64,000 nt of DNA from Proteiniphilum saccharofermentans. Lineage in GTDB: Bacteria > Bacteroidota > Bacteroidia > Bacteroidales > Dysgonomonadaceae. Made by a program: the position numbers and the translations under genes. Where the stretch lies: assembly GCF_900095135.1 (NCBI RefSeq), contig NZ_LT605205.1:3224001-3288000 (forward strand), read 5' to 3'. Below, one piece after another: positions 37,614 through 47,475 of this stretch. The number at the start of each line of letters is the position of its first letter. Position 1 is the stretch's first letter. The notes beneath the pieces were generated by a model. The model saw nothing but the letters and a program-made list of their open reading frames with translations, was not told the DNA's origin and did no database searches.

Positions 37614-37682
37614 TTGTGGAAAAAATGTGGAAATTGTGGAGAAATTCCACAACCAAGATATACAATTCCACAATTTCCACAA
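37614..37682. repeat. Symmetrical cluster of six TGTGGAA words with a 15-bp inverted repeat
   Basis: Three forward copies (TTGTGGAA 37614-37621, TGTGGAA 37626-37632, TTGTGGAG 37634-37641) face three reverse copies (TTCCACAA at 37645-37652, 37666-37673 and 37675-37682). A perfect 15-bp inverted repeat (37626-37640 with 37667-37681) is embedded in them. It could be a multi-site operator or an extended hairpin. Confidence 0.8.
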
Positions 37683-37765
37683 TTAAGAGGCGTCCCGGAA
37701 AAATTCAACGAGCCGGGCTATTTGAATCGCAAGCTCTTCGATTTTCGATTCTGCATTCGGCAAAA

Positions 37766-37777
37766 CGAGTAAACTCG
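37766..37777. repeat. Palindromic 12-mer CGAGTAAACTCG, second copy
   Basis: Identical to 28845-28856. Here the symmetry extends to AACGAGT/ACTCGTT (37764-37779). Confidence 0.5.
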
Positions 37778-37991
37778 TTCTGCTCTCTCTTAACAGAATA
37801 GTTCAAACGAACTTGGTTTTTCTCTTAGTTTTCACTACATTTGAATTGTTTTTGATCTATATTTTGATCTATATAAAGTATCAGGAACAGTCCCTTACTA
37901 CTTTTATAAGGGATTTAAGTTCCGTATGTATCTTTCGAGATGTATGCAATTGACTTGCGAAACCTGAGTAAGGGATCTAAAAATTGGACGA

Positions 37992-40538
37992 ATGGAACAA
38001 AAAAAATCACCGGAACAAAGAGTCAGGATAAAAATAGGATTGATATTTCTTGTGGTCATTCTCTATTTTTCCGGATTATTCGTCTACTCTTATTCCCTTA
38101 AAAAGAATATGGACCTCCAAAAATTGGAGATGGACAATTCCTATAAAGTCCTGTCCCAGAGTAATCAGTTAATTGTATCCATACAACAGGCACAGGATGT
38201 ATTGAATATGTACCTCTCATCTCCCCGGCGAGTACTCCAACAGCAATACGATTCTATTTCATCCGACATATCCCTACAAATACTGAATATAAAGAATATG
38301 AAGCCGGAGAAGGAGCAAGATGTGCTGCTACAGGATATAGATTCATTACTACAGGAAAAAAACAGGATTGTACGCAGGTTAACGGGACTCTTCAGGTCTC
38401 AAAATCCTCTTACGGAACTCGACCAAAAAATCAACAGTTACGATGAAATTATCCAGGATTCTGTCATAGTGATTACCAGTACCGACACGACAAAGGTGGT
38501 AGAAGAAACCCCGAAAAAGGGATTTTGGAACCGTCTGAGAAATGTTTTTGACCCCCAACACACACCCGATACAACCATCAATATTATACGAATCGAACAA
38601 GAAGCAAGGTCAACCTCAAGAGTAGATACCGTCATGTATGCCGATCTGAAAAATATAACGGAAGAGGCATCGAAGTCCTACTTCACCCGAATACAGGGGA
38701 TTGAGAGAGAGGTGCGAGAGCTCCTGGTTGCCGAACAAAATATTTCACTCCACATTTCCCAACTTACTAATGAGTTTTATAATGAAACCATCCAGATCGC
38801 ATGGAGTGGAACAGAAAACAGCGAAAAGCTCACCCAGCGGATTTTCCGGTTTGCCATTGTCGTCGGTGCACTTTCCATCTTTTTTATTCTTATCATTATT
38901 TTTTTCATAATTGACGATCTTAATAAAGGACAAAAAGCACGGGCGGACCTGGTAAAGGAGAAACAACTTACGGAAGAATTGATCGAGAGCCGGCACAAAT
39001 TGCTGTTATCCGTATCGCACGACGTCAAAACACCTCTGAGTTCCATGATGGGATATATGGAAATGTGGGATTCGGAAGAGAGTGACGAAAATAAAAAGCG
39101 GCAACTGCAATCTGCCCGCAATTCGGGAAAACACATTCTGAATATGCTGACCAATTTGCTTGAGTTCTCGCGCCTGCAACAGAATTCGGCCAAACTGCAC
39201 TATAGTCAATTCAACCTTATTGAGTTGATGGAGGATATCACCCGCATGTTCCAACCTTTGACGGATGAAAAATCATTGGACCTGAAGTTGGAAAATCTGG
39301 CCTCTTCCCCATTGTATATCAATACAGATTACACAGTCCTAAAACAGATACTTACCAATGTAGTTTCCAACGCCGTGAAGTACACACTCCAAGGCGGTGT
39401 CGTTATCCGATTGCAAAATAAAGGCCAACTGGTTTTCACTGTCTCCGATAGCGGTATTGGCATGGATTCCAACGAGCTGCCTGAAATATTCAAGCCTTTT
39501 TCCCGCATGCAAAATCCATTGAAAGCAGAAGGGAGCGGCTTCGGAATGTATGTCACAAAAGGATTGGTAGACTTGTTAAAAGGAACTATCGCGGTGACAT
39601 CGGAGAAAGGAAAAGGAACCTGCGTCACCATCACCCTTCCTATACGACAGGTATCGGGAAAAGATGCGCCGACAGGTAATGGCGGCAACTCCCTTATACC
39701 CGGCAGCAACAACTCTGTACAAAAGGAAATACAGTTCCACAAGATACTGCTCTTTGAAGATGATATTGCATTGGGAAATATGATCAGGGAGTATCTTGTC
39801 CGCAACGGGTATAAGGTAAAACTATGCAGTAATCCGGATGACGTGAATGGATTTCTGAGAGTAATCTCCTTATTCGACATCGTATTTACCGATATGCAAA
39901 TGACAAAGATAACGGGGGCGGATATCCTGCGCGAGATCAGGAAAAGAGACAGCCGGATACCTGTATGGTTAATGACGGCCCACGACGACTATTCCACTGA
40001 GAGATCTCTTTCGGAGGGATTTTCCGGCTTAATAAGAAAACCTATCCAGATGAGTGGGCTTGCTGATATCCTGTCGAAGGAAAAAAAGATCCTGGATAAG
40101 GAGAAAAAAATTCCGGTAGAGGAAGAAAAAAATCATACAAAGAGAGAAAATATCCAGCAACTAGAAAAAATGAATTCTACAGATGGAGGAAATGCCCTTA
40201 GTGAGAAATTCCCACAACTTTCCGCTCTTTTTCAGGAAGATGAAGAATCCATCAAAGATATCCTGGGAGGTTTTGTCGGGTCGGCCACTAAAGATATGGA
40301 CACACTCGCAACATACATCGAAGAGGGCGACTTTGAGAAAGCACAACAACTAAGCCACAGGATTTACCCCTTCTTTAGTCAGCTTGATGCCGATCACATG
40401 TGTGTGGTTTTGCGCAAAATGGACAGGCTGCGAGGAGAAGACGAATCATCCTATCCCAATTGGAAAGAAGAGTTATTAAAAACAGTTGAGGAAATAAGAA
40501 AATTCACTGTAGATATCAGCAATAACTACTTGTCATAA
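37992..40538 (+). CDS. Tripartite hybrid sensor histidine kinase (kinase, receiver, Hpt)
   Basis: An 848-residue inner-membrane sensor. Membrane segments lie at about 14-34 and 285-308; between them is a periplasmic, mostly helical coiled-coil-like domain of about 250 residues with no recognised ligand fold. Phospho-acceptor His343 lies in SVSHDVKTPLS. The ATP-binding domain has N-box NVVSNAVKY (456-464), SDSGIGMD and GSGFGMYV. A receiver domain follows with Asp634 (FTDMQM) and Lys683. An acidic/basic Lys-Glu linker (about 694-725) leads to an Hpt domain with His789 (AQQLSHRIYPFF). The Hpt outlet and the convergent NtrC-type regulator 28 nt away suggest that this regulator is the final target. 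Confidence 0.92.
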   Translation: MEQKKSPEQRVRIKIGLIFLVVILYFSGLFVYSYSLKKNMDLQKLEMDNSYKVLSQSNQLIVSIQQAQDVLNMYLSSPRRVLQQQYDSISSDISLQILNIKNMKPEKEQDVLLQDIDSLLQEKNRIVRRLTGLFRSQNPLTELDQKINSYDEIIQDSVIVITSTDTTKVVEETPKKGFWNRLRNVFDPQHTPDTTINIIRIEQEARSTSRVDTVMYADLKNITEEASKSYFTRIQGIEREVRELLVAEQNISLHISQLTNEFYNETIQIAWSGTENSEKLTQRIFRFAIVVGALSIFFILIIIFFIIDDLNKGQKARADLVKEKQLTEELIESRHKLLLSVSHDVKTPLSSMMGYMEMWDSEESDENKKRQLQSARNSGKHILNMLTNLLEFSRLQQNSAKLHYSQFNLIELMEDITRMFQPLTDEKSLDLKLENLASSPLYINTDYTVLKQILTNVVSNAVKYTLQGGVVIRLQNKGQLVFTVSDSGIGMDSNELPEIFKPFSRMQNPLKAEGSGFGMYVTKGLVDLLKGTIAVTSEKGKGTCVTITLPIRQVSGKDAPTGNGGNSLIPGSNNSVQKEIQFHKILLFEDDIALGNMIREYLVRNGYKVKLCSNPDDVNGFLRVISLFDIVFTDMQMTKITGADILREIRKRDSRIPVWLMTAHDDYSTERSLSEGFSGLIRKPIQMSGLADILSKEKKILDKEKKIPVEEEKNHTKRENIQQLEKMNSTDGGNALSEKFPQLSALFQEDEESIKDILGGFVGSATKDMDTLATYIEEGDFEKAQQLSHRIYPFFSQLDADHMCVVLRKMDRLRGEDESSYPNWKEELLKTVEEIRKFTVDISNNYLS

Positions 40539-40566
40539 GATTGTTTCGTTGTAGGAGATCCTCACT

Positions 40567-41928
40567 CTATAGACCTATATTATACTGATGCATTTTATTG
40601 TAGAGTGTTTTCCTGTCGATCTGCAGCAGGACAGCGGCTTTGGTCTTGTTCCCTTTCACCTGCTCAAGTGCTCTCAGTATTCGTTCTTTCTCCTCCTCCG
40701 GCTCCACCGAGAGAGAAATATCCATTTTTGGGAATGATTCTTCCTTTCTTGTAGTGAGTAGGGGTAAGCTGTCGGTTGTGATAATGCTACCTCTTGTAAA
40801 GAGGACAGCCCTACGGATTACATTTCGTAATTCTCTCAGATTTCCAGGCCAGTGATAGTTCTTCAACACCGCCAGCGCATCGGGGGAAATGACAGCCACC
40901 TCCCGGCCAAGTTCCCTATTGGCTTCTTCCCTGAAATGATCTGCATAAGATGGAATATCTTCCTCACATTCCCGCAATGATGGTACCCTGATCATGAATT
41001 CATTCAAACGGTGGTAGAGATCCTCCCTGAAATTTCCCTCTTCAATCGCCTTCTCCAGATTTTCATTAGTAGCAGTGATAATCCGCACATCTACATCTAG
41101 ATCCGTCGAAGTGCCTACCGGCCTCACCCTCTTCTCCTGTAAGGTACGAAGCAACTGCATCTGCACTCCGTAAGGCAGATTACCCACCTCATCAAGGAAC
41201 AGAGTTCCGCCATGTGCTTCCCGGAAAAAGCCGGTTTTATCTTCTATCGCGGAGGTAAAAGATCCTTTTTTATGCCCGAAAAGTTCACTCGGTGCCAATT
41301 CAATCGACAAACTACCGCAATCCACTGCGATAAAGGGACCGCTAGAGCGGTTACTCCGGGTATGTATAAGACGCGCCACATGCTCCTTCCCGGTTCCGCT
41401 CTCACCTACGATCATCACCGCCATCTGGGTGGGTGCCACTAAATCGATATGGGTGTACATTTGCAATGAAAGCGGGCTTTGTCCCTCCACAAACACCCTG
41501 GTCTCCTTATTATATTTTCTCTCGGGTCGCGGTTTCTCAGGAGGAGCGATATTCTCCTGCTTCACTTCAAAAGCCGCTTCAATCTTTTTTGTAAGGATAT
41601 CGGGATTGATGGGTTTTTCCAGAAAATCGAAAGCACCCAGTTTGATAGCCGACACAGCCGTCTGGACTTCACCATAACCCGTCATAATAATTACCGGTAC
41701 TGCCAGACGCTTTTCATTCAGCCAACTCAATAACATAATACCGTCGCCATCAGGCAAACGCAGATCAGAAAGGACTATCTGGAAAGGTTCGGATTGAGAA
41801 AGCACCTCCTGGGCTGACACCATGCCTGAACATAGTGTTGCCGAAAACCCGTTCCGTTCGAACCATTTTTGAAGCATAAGCCCAAAAGAACGATCATCTT
41901 CAACTATCAGTATTCTTCCGTTCATCAC
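40567..41928 (-). CDS. NtrC-family response regulator (receiver, AAA+, Fis HTH) with altered GAFTGA loop
   Basis: A 453-residue enhancer-binding type regulator. The receiver has Asp55 (VLSDLRLPDGDG) and Lys105. The AAA+ domain has Walker A GESGTGKE (175-182) and Walker B GTLFLDEVG (241-249). A Fis-type helix-turn-helix is at the C-terminus (NKTKAAVLLQIDRKTLYNKM). The loop that normally reads GAFTGA and touches sigma-54 reads GSFTSA (222-227): the central Phe-Thr pair is kept but two small residues are changed to Ser. It converges with the hybrid kinase and is probably its output. It is divergent from the M24 peptidase gene across 80 nt. Confidence 0.93.
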   Translation of the reverse strand: MMNGRILIVEDDRSFGLMLQKWFERNGFSATLCSGMVSAQEVLSQSEPFQIVLSDLRLPDGDGIMLLSWLNEKRLAVPVIIMTGYGEVQTAVSAIKLGAFDFLEKPINPDILTKKIEAAFEVKQENIAPPEKPRPERKYNKETRVFVEGQSPLSLQMYTHIDLVAPTQMAVMIVGESGTGKEHVARLIHTRSNRSSGPFIAVDCGSLSIELAPSELFGHKKGSFTSAIEDKTGFFREAHGGTLFLDEVGNLPYGVQMQLLRTLQEKRVRPVGTSTDLDVDVRIITATNENLEKAIEEGNFREDLYHRLNEFMIRVPSLRECEEDIPSYADHFREEANRELGREVAVISPDALAVLKNYHWPGNLRELRNVIRRAVLFTRGSIITTDSLPLLTTRKEESFPKMDISLSVEPEEEKERILRALEQVKGNKTKAAVLLQIDRKTLYNKMHQYNIGL

Positions 41929-42008
41929 CTCCCCAACCAGTAATGGTGTAAAGATAGTGGTTTTTCAAAAAAATCAGCTAATTTTGACGTCAAAAAGCCA
42001 CATTTTAT

Positions 42009-43181
42009 ATGAACAAATTACCGTTATATGAAGCCGACTCGAGGTTGAAAAGAGTACAACAAACTATCACAGAGATGGAAGCAGACGCCTGCATCATCAC
42101 TTCATCCGTTAATCAGTACTGGCTCTGTGGATTTATTTTTGACGGATTTATGTTCCTATTCCCGGAAGGGGATCCTATTTTATTTGTGAAACGTCCTTCC
42201 AATATTGTGGATGAACGTGCAAAACAGATCCGTAAACCGGAACAGATTCCCGATATGTTACGAGAAATCGGAATATCTTTACCCAAACGCATTCTGGTCG
42301 AAGCCGATCAACTCTCATTCAGTGCGGCCACTCGCTTACAAGCGGCATTGGGTATGCCGGAAACTAAGAATATTTCAGGGGAAGTAAGGAAAATACGATC
42401 AGTAAAATCTGAATACGAACTGGAGCAGATGCGTGAGAGCGCTAGGATTCACGCCTATGTATATGAATTAATCCCCTCTTTATATCGTGAAGGAATGACC
42501 GACCTGGAGCTACAAATAGAAATAGAACGTCAGATGCGCCTCCATGGATCAGTCGGTATCTTCCGCTCCTTCGGTGAGAATATGGATATTTTTATGGGTA
42601 GCATGCTGGCCGGAGATAATGCCCAAACAGCATCACCCTATGATTATGCCTTGGGTGGAGCAGGGATCTCTCCATTGCTACCGCTGGGAGCTAACGGCAC
42701 ACTACTCCTGCCAGGTACTACCCTCATGGTAGATATGGCAGGAAACTACCGCCCATGGATGGACGATATGACCCGCACTTTTGCAATTGAGCATACTCCT
42801 GATATGGCCTATAAAGTACATCAGGTCTCCATCGATATACATAATGCCATCATGAAGAACTTCCGGGCCGGAGCCCTTTGTTCCGAGCTCTATTTGCTGG
42901 CAGAAGAGATAGTCAACCAAAATGGGTTAGCACCCTATTTCATGGGCACTATACAGCAAGCCCAGTTTATTGGTCACGGCGTAGGACTGGAAATCAACGA
43001 ACCTCCGGTACTTACCCCACGTTCGAGAGAGGTGCTGGAACCGGGAATAGCATTTGCCCTGGAACCTAAATTCGTGCTTCCGGGTATTGGTGCTGTGGGG
43101 ATAGAGAATACCTACGTGGTACACGAATCGGGCTTTGAAAAGATCACCCTCTGCGAAGAAGCGATGATTGCATTGTCATAA
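42009..43181 (+). CDS. M24-family metallopeptidase (Xaa-Pro aminopeptidase-like)
   Basis: A 390-residue cytosolic protein with creatinase-like N-terminal domain (about 1-130) and pita-bread catalytic domain (about 145-390). Candidate metal ligands appear in order: MVDMAGNYRPWMDDMTRTF (two Asp), GHGVGLEINEPP (His), FALEPKF (Glu) and GAVGIENTYVV (Glu). All five appear present, so it should be active. The usual role is removal of an N-terminal residue before proline, but proline specificity is not proven. No signal peptide. A TAATTTTG box at 41979-41986 may be its -7 element. It shares an 80-nt divergent region with the regulator gene. Confidence 0.88.
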   Translation: MNKLPLYEADSRLKRVQQTITEMEADACIITSSVNQYWLCGFIFDGFMFLFPEGDPILFVKRPSNIVDERAKQIRKPEQIPDMLREIGISLPKRILVEADQLSFSAATRLQAALGMPETKNISGEVRKIRSVKSEYELEQMRESARIHAYVYELIPSLYREGMTDLELQIEIERQMRLHGSVGIFRSFGENMDIFMGSMLAGDNAQTASPYDYALGGAGISPLLPLGANGTLLLPGTTLMVDMAGNYRPWMDDMTRTFAIEHTPDMAYKVHQVSIDIHNAIMKNFRAGALCSELYLLAEEIVNQNGLAPYFMGTIQQAQFIGHGVGLEINEPPVLTPRSREVLEPGIAFALEPKFVLPGIGAVGIENTYVVHESGFEKITLCEEAMIALS

Positions 43182-43336
43182 ATCCAACTTTCGCATGTAT
43201 ATCCGACTATCTCTATACAACTTGCAAAAAGTTTACTTATTAAAGTATAGCTGTTACCCACTGAAAGCCAAAGAGGCATCTTAGCAAATATTAGCAATTT
43301 TACATTATTCTTATTATATTTGCAGCCAAACATTGG

Positions 43337-46300
43337 ATGTCATCGATGAAAAACTGTTTGGCTATATTTTTTTTCCTGTGCCATTTCCTACCGGCGTTTC
43401 CTGTACATTTTAAACACATCGGGATGGGAGAAGGGCTCTCCCAGACGTCTGTGATGTCTATTCATCAGGATATATTAGGACGGATGTGGTTTGGGACACG
43501 GGAGGGAATTACCATTTATGATGGGAATAATACCATTGTTTACAAACCCTGGGCGAATGGAGAGAACAGAGGCCCTATGAAAGTGCTCTACGGGAATGAA
43601 TGTGATTTTATCCGAAGTAACCGGGAGGGAGACGTTTTTTTCAGGACAGACGGTGCTTTGATGCGGTACGATATCCGCAAACAGGAATTCCATATAGTTC
43701 GCACGAATGGAGTCAGGACACTCTCTACTTACAAAGGAGATATATGGAGTGTAGTTGAAGATTCGTTATTCACGTATGATCCGAAAGGAGATTCCCTCCA
43801 ATTCCGGGCGAAAACAAATATTCACTCTGTTTTTTGTATACTGGTTGTATCGGAAAATAAAATATGGCTGGGAGCAAATAACGGCCTTTATCTAATGGAA
43901 AAAGGAGCTAGTCCACAAATAATTATTCCCGGTAAAGATATATACAGCATATTTGAAAGTTCCACCAAAGACATCTGGATAGGCTCCCGTATGGAGGGAT
44001 TGTATAGGATGGCCCCCGACGGGACGACAAGCCTCTATACGGAGGATAACCCCTTAGAAACCCGCATTGCAAGTAACCAGATAAGAGAGTTTGTAGAAGA
44101 TAATCATGGAAATATATGGTTCGGCACATTCAAAGGATTACAAAAATTCAACCCTTATACCGAAGAATTCTCGCTGTACACGCGTAATAATTTACCCGGA
44201 GGATTGAGCCATTCATCCGTATTTTCCCTTTTTTTTGACCGCCAGGAAACAATTTGGGCTGGTACATATTACGGAGGTGTGAATTATTTTAATCCTGAAA
44301 GAGATATTTTTTCCCATTACGTAGATAATCCCAATCGTAACGATTGCCTGAACTATCCTTTCGTAGGAAATATGATAGAAGATAAGAACGGGGACCTATG
44401 GATATGTACTGAGGGCGGGGGGCTGAATTGGCTGAACCGGAAGAAACAAACCTTTCACTATTTCGTATCGGAAGATCAAAACGGGCCTCCCCATAATAAT
44501 CTAAAGAGTATCAGTTATGATGAAAAACGGGATATGCTGTACATTGGCACACATACCGGCGGATTATCTAAATTCCATATCCCGACGCAACGTTTCTACC
44601 ATTACATTGAACAGCCACAAGATCCGACCTCTCCACGTCCCAACGAGATTACCTATCACACGCAAATATATAATGACAATCTTTATGTTTCGGCACGAAA
44701 CGGGCTTTTCCGGATGGATCTGAAAACAGAAAAATTCACCTATCTGGAACGTTATTGCGTGAACTTTTTTATCGATTCAAAAGGGTATTTGTGGTATTCC
44801 CATTCAGGCAATCTCACCCGAATGAATCTAAATGACCCTTCCGACGTAAAAGAAATTTCGCTGACCAAGCACGGGATACGTTTCGGCGTAACCAGAATAA
44901 TTGAATACGAGGGAAGTATCTACTTTGGCACGAGAGGATCAGGACTTTATAGATATAACGATGCAGATGACACTTTTACGGCCTATACCGTTTCAAGCGG
45001 ACACCTTATGAGCAACTATTGCTATAATATAGCGCAGACAAGAAGCGGGGCCCTGTTAATAACCGGGGATAAAGGTGTCACATTTTTTAATCCGCAACAG
45101 GAAACTTCCCGGTTCGTCAGATTGGGAGTACCCCTTCCCATTACCTCTATTACCGAGGGATGCGGGGTCTTAATATGCAGTGATGACGAGATATTCATAG
45201 GAGGCGCAGACGGGCTTACCTCTTTTAAGGAGGCGGAACTTGACCTGCCCAAAAAGGAATATACTCTTTATTTTTCCGATATCTATGTTCATAACGAACA
45301 ACTTACCCCGGGGGACAATTCACATGTTTTATCTCAGGCACTGCCTTTTACGGATAAGATCGATCTGGCATACGACCAGAATAACATTGTTATTAATTTT
45401 GCTTCAACCAACTACGTGAACATTCAGCGCAACAATGAATATGAATACATGCTGGAAGGGTTTGATGCCGGATGGAACCCGACTAATCTCAACAGCATCT
45501 ATTATACAAACCTTAACCCCGGTTCTTACCGGCTCATTGTGCGGGAAAAAGAATCGTCTTTCGATGCTCCGCCCGTACAGGAAATATCTTTGTATATCCA
45601 TATTTCACAACCATGGTATAACACGGTGTGGGCATGGATAGCCTATATGCTGGTTACTTTCTCAGTGCTTGCATTTATTGTCCATACACGTAATTCACGC
45701 CGCGCTTTGGCGTTGTCGTTAGAAAAAGAGAAGCAGGAAAAAGAGCGCAACGAAAAACTTACACAGGCCAAACTGCGTTTCTTCACCAATATCAGCCATG
45801 AATTCAGGGTACCATTAACCCTTATAATCAGCCAGATAGACCTTCTTTTTCAAAGCACATCCTTATCTCCCACAGTATATAATAAGATTCTGAAAATCAG
45901 CAAAAATGCGAACCGTATGCGGGGACTCATCAGTGAATTACTGGAATTCCGGAAATTAGAGCAGCACTTTGTCTCATTACGTGTTTCTGAGCAGAACCTC
46001 ATCCCTTTCCTGAAAGATGTCTATCTGTCATTCCGTGAATTGGCTGCGCAGAAACAAATCAGTTATCATATATCCACTTCAAGTAATGAACTATTCCTTT
46101 GGTTTGATGCATATCAATTGCAGAAAGTGTTCTTCAATTTAATTTCCAATGCGTTTAAATACGTCCGGGAAGCAGGGTCTGTAGACCTGGTAATAAAAGA
46201 GGAGGAAGAAACAGTCACAGTTCAGGTGATTGATAATGGGATCGGACTATCGCCGGAAGAGTCCCGGAGAGTTTTTGATCTTTTCTATCAGGCCGAGAAC

Positions 46301-47350
46301 GGTATCTCATCTTCAGGTTCAAATCCGGGAACCGGAATCGGGCTAGCCCTGAGTCAGAACATCATACAACTACATCACGGAGAGATCACAGTGCAAAGTG
46401 AACGCGATTACGGCACCATATTCAGTGTGAAGTTGCTAAAAGGAAAAGCTCATTTCGAAAAAGACGGCAAAACAGTGGTATTGGATCACCCGGAAGAACC
46501 CACAATGAAAGAAGGAGCATTGCCTGAATTACTTACGGAGGAAGATTACGAGAAAATGGCCAAAACCTTTCCGGAAACAGAGGAAGGAAAGAAATATACG
46601 GTATTGCTTGTCGAAGATAATGAGGAACTGCTCCAGATGCTCCGTACCCTTTTCACTCCTCTTTACAGGGTACTACAAGCCCATGATGGAAAAGAGGGGT
46701 TGGAAATAGCCATGAAAGAAAAGCCCGATCTGATAGTAAGCGATGTCATGATGCCCCGAATGACCGGAACAGAAATGTGCATGCATATCAAAAACAATAT
46801 CGACCTGAGCCATATCCCTGTGATATTGCTTACCGCCCTGGATAGTGTCGAACAAAACATAGAAGGGTTACAACAAGGAGCGGATGATTATATAGGAAAA
46901 CCTTTTCATTCAAAAATGCTTTTGATCCGATGTAATAATATTATCCGGAACCGGCTGCTGATGCAGCGCAGATTGAGCGAACAACCTGACTTCGACTTGT
47001 CCTCACTGGCACTCAATTCACTGGATCAAAACTTACTAAAACGGATTAATCAAGCAATCGACGAACATCTCGACGATCCGGAATTTGATGTGGACAGATT
47101 AGCTACGGATGCCGGATTAAGCCGCAGCTCCCTTTTCTCCAAATTCAAGGCGTTAACAGGCATGACTCCGAATGAGTTCATCCGGAACCAACGCCTTAAA
47201 CGTGCCGCCATTTTATTGTGTGAACATCAGGAGTTACAAGTTACAGAGATCGCCGAACAACTGGGATTTGGCTCTTCGGTTTATTTCAGTAGGGTTTTCA
47301 AGACCAAATACGGTGTTTCTCCCGCACAATACAGGAAAAAACAAGCTTAA
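43337..47350 (+). CDS. Hybrid two-component system (HTCS) regulator of the second utilisation locus
   Basis: A 1337-residue one-protein sensor-regulator of Bacteroidetes glycan loci. After a signal peptide come Reg_prop propeller repeats (MWFGTREGI, KIWLGANNGLY, NIWFGTFKGL, TIWAGTYYGG and more) and a Y_Y_Y domain (about 690-755). A membrane segment follows (about 762-784), then the kinase with His821 (NISHEFRVPL), ATP-binding domain, receiver with Asp1136 (VSDVMMPRMTG) and AraC-type HTH (about 1235-1337). A TATATTTG box at 43315-43322 lies so close to the first ATG that the second Met (43346, MKNCLAIFFF) may be the true start. It should sense a periplasmic oligosaccharide and activate the genes from 47476. 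Confidence 0.96.
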   Translation: MSSMKNCLAIFFFLCHFLPAFPVHFKHIGMGEGLSQTSVMSIHQDILGRMWFGTREGITIYDGNNTIVYKPWANGENRGPMKVLYGNECDFIRSNREGDVFFRTDGALMRYDIRKQEFHIVRTNGVRTLSTYKGDIWSVVEDSLFTYDPKGDSLQFRAKTNIHSVFCILVVSENKIWLGANNGLYLMEKGASPQIIIPGKDIYSIFESSTKDIWIGSRMEGLYRMAPDGTTSLYTEDNPLETRIASNQIREFVEDNHGNIWFGTFKGLQKFNPYTEEFSLYTRNNLPGGLSHSSVFSLFFDRQETIWAGTYYGGVNYFNPERDIFSHYVDNPNRNDCLNYPFVGNMIEDKNGDLWICTEGGGLNWLNRKKQTFHYFVSEDQNGPPHNNLKSISYDEKRDMLYIGTHTGGLSKFHIPTQRFYHYIEQPQDPTSPRPNEITYHTQIYNDNLYVSARNGLFRMDLKTEKFTYLERYCVNFFIDSKGYLWYSHSGNLTRMNLNDPSDVKEISLTKHGIRFGVTRIIEYEGSIYFGTRGSGLYRYNDADDTFTAYTVSSGHLMSNYCYNIAQTRSGALLITGDKGVTFFNPQQETSRFVRLGVPLPITSITEGCGVLICSDDEIFIGGADGLTSFKEAELDLPKKEYTLYFSDIYVHNEQLTPGDNSHVLSQALPFTDKIDLAYDQNNIVINFASTNYVNIQRNNEYEYMLEGFDAGWNPTNLNSIYYTNLNPGSYRLIVREKESSFDAPPVQEISLYIHISQPWYNTVWAWIAYMLVTFSVLAFIVHTRNSRRALALSLEKEKQEKERNEKLTQAKLRFFTNISHEFRVPLTLIISQIDLLFQSTSLSPTVYNKILKISKNANRMRGLISELLEFRKLEQHFVSLRVSEQNLIPFLKDVYLSFRELAAQKQISYHISTSSNELFLWFDAYQLQKVFFNLISNAFKYVREAGSVDLVIKEEEETVTVQVIDNGIGLSPEESRRVFDLFYQAENGISSSGSNPGTGIGLALSQNIIQLHHGEITVQSERDYGTIFSVKLLKGKAHFEKDGKTVVLDHPEEPTMKEGALPELLTEEDYEKMAKTFPETEEGKKYTVLLVEDNEELLQMLRTLFTPLYRVLQAHDGKEGLEIAMKEKPDLIVSDVMMPRMTGTEMCMHIKNNIDLSHIPVILLTALDSVEQNIEGLQQGADDYIGKPFHSKMLLIRCNNIIRNRLLMQRRLSEQPDFDLSSLALNSLDQNLLKRINQAIDEHLDDPEFDVDRLATDAGLSRSSLFSKFKALTGMTPNEFIRNQRLKRAAILLCEHQELQVTEIAEQLGFGSSVYFSRVFKTKYGVSPAQYRKKQA

Positions 47351-47475
47351 CCATTTAGCCTCCTTCCCACTTATATTAAAAACCCGTACCGGGACAATCT
47401 GTGCTACTTTTTTGGATGATCTATACACCCTTTCTATAGTATCCTCTCTAATTTTGTTTAAAATTTGGATATACT

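Larger units (their letters stand above)
37415..37991. other. 577-nt non-coding stretch rich in short repeats
   Basis: The divergent gap between the PepSY-like gene and the histidine kinase gene. It holds the six-copy TGTGGAA cluster (37614-37682), the CGAGTAAACTCG palindrome (37766-37777) and two tandem copies of the 12-mer TTTTGATCTATA (37850-37861 and 37862-37873). It also has a 7-bp hairpin (37891-37897 with 37907-37913) whose TAAGGGAT arm recurs near 37970. No canonical promoter or convincing ORF was found. Confidence 0.6.

Noticed and set aside
37613-37683. TGTGGAA cluster considered as a replication origin (DnaA boxes) or CRISPR
   Set aside because: The words are not TTATCCACA boxes, no dnaA or dnaN is near, and there are no regularly spaced direct repeats with unique spacers.
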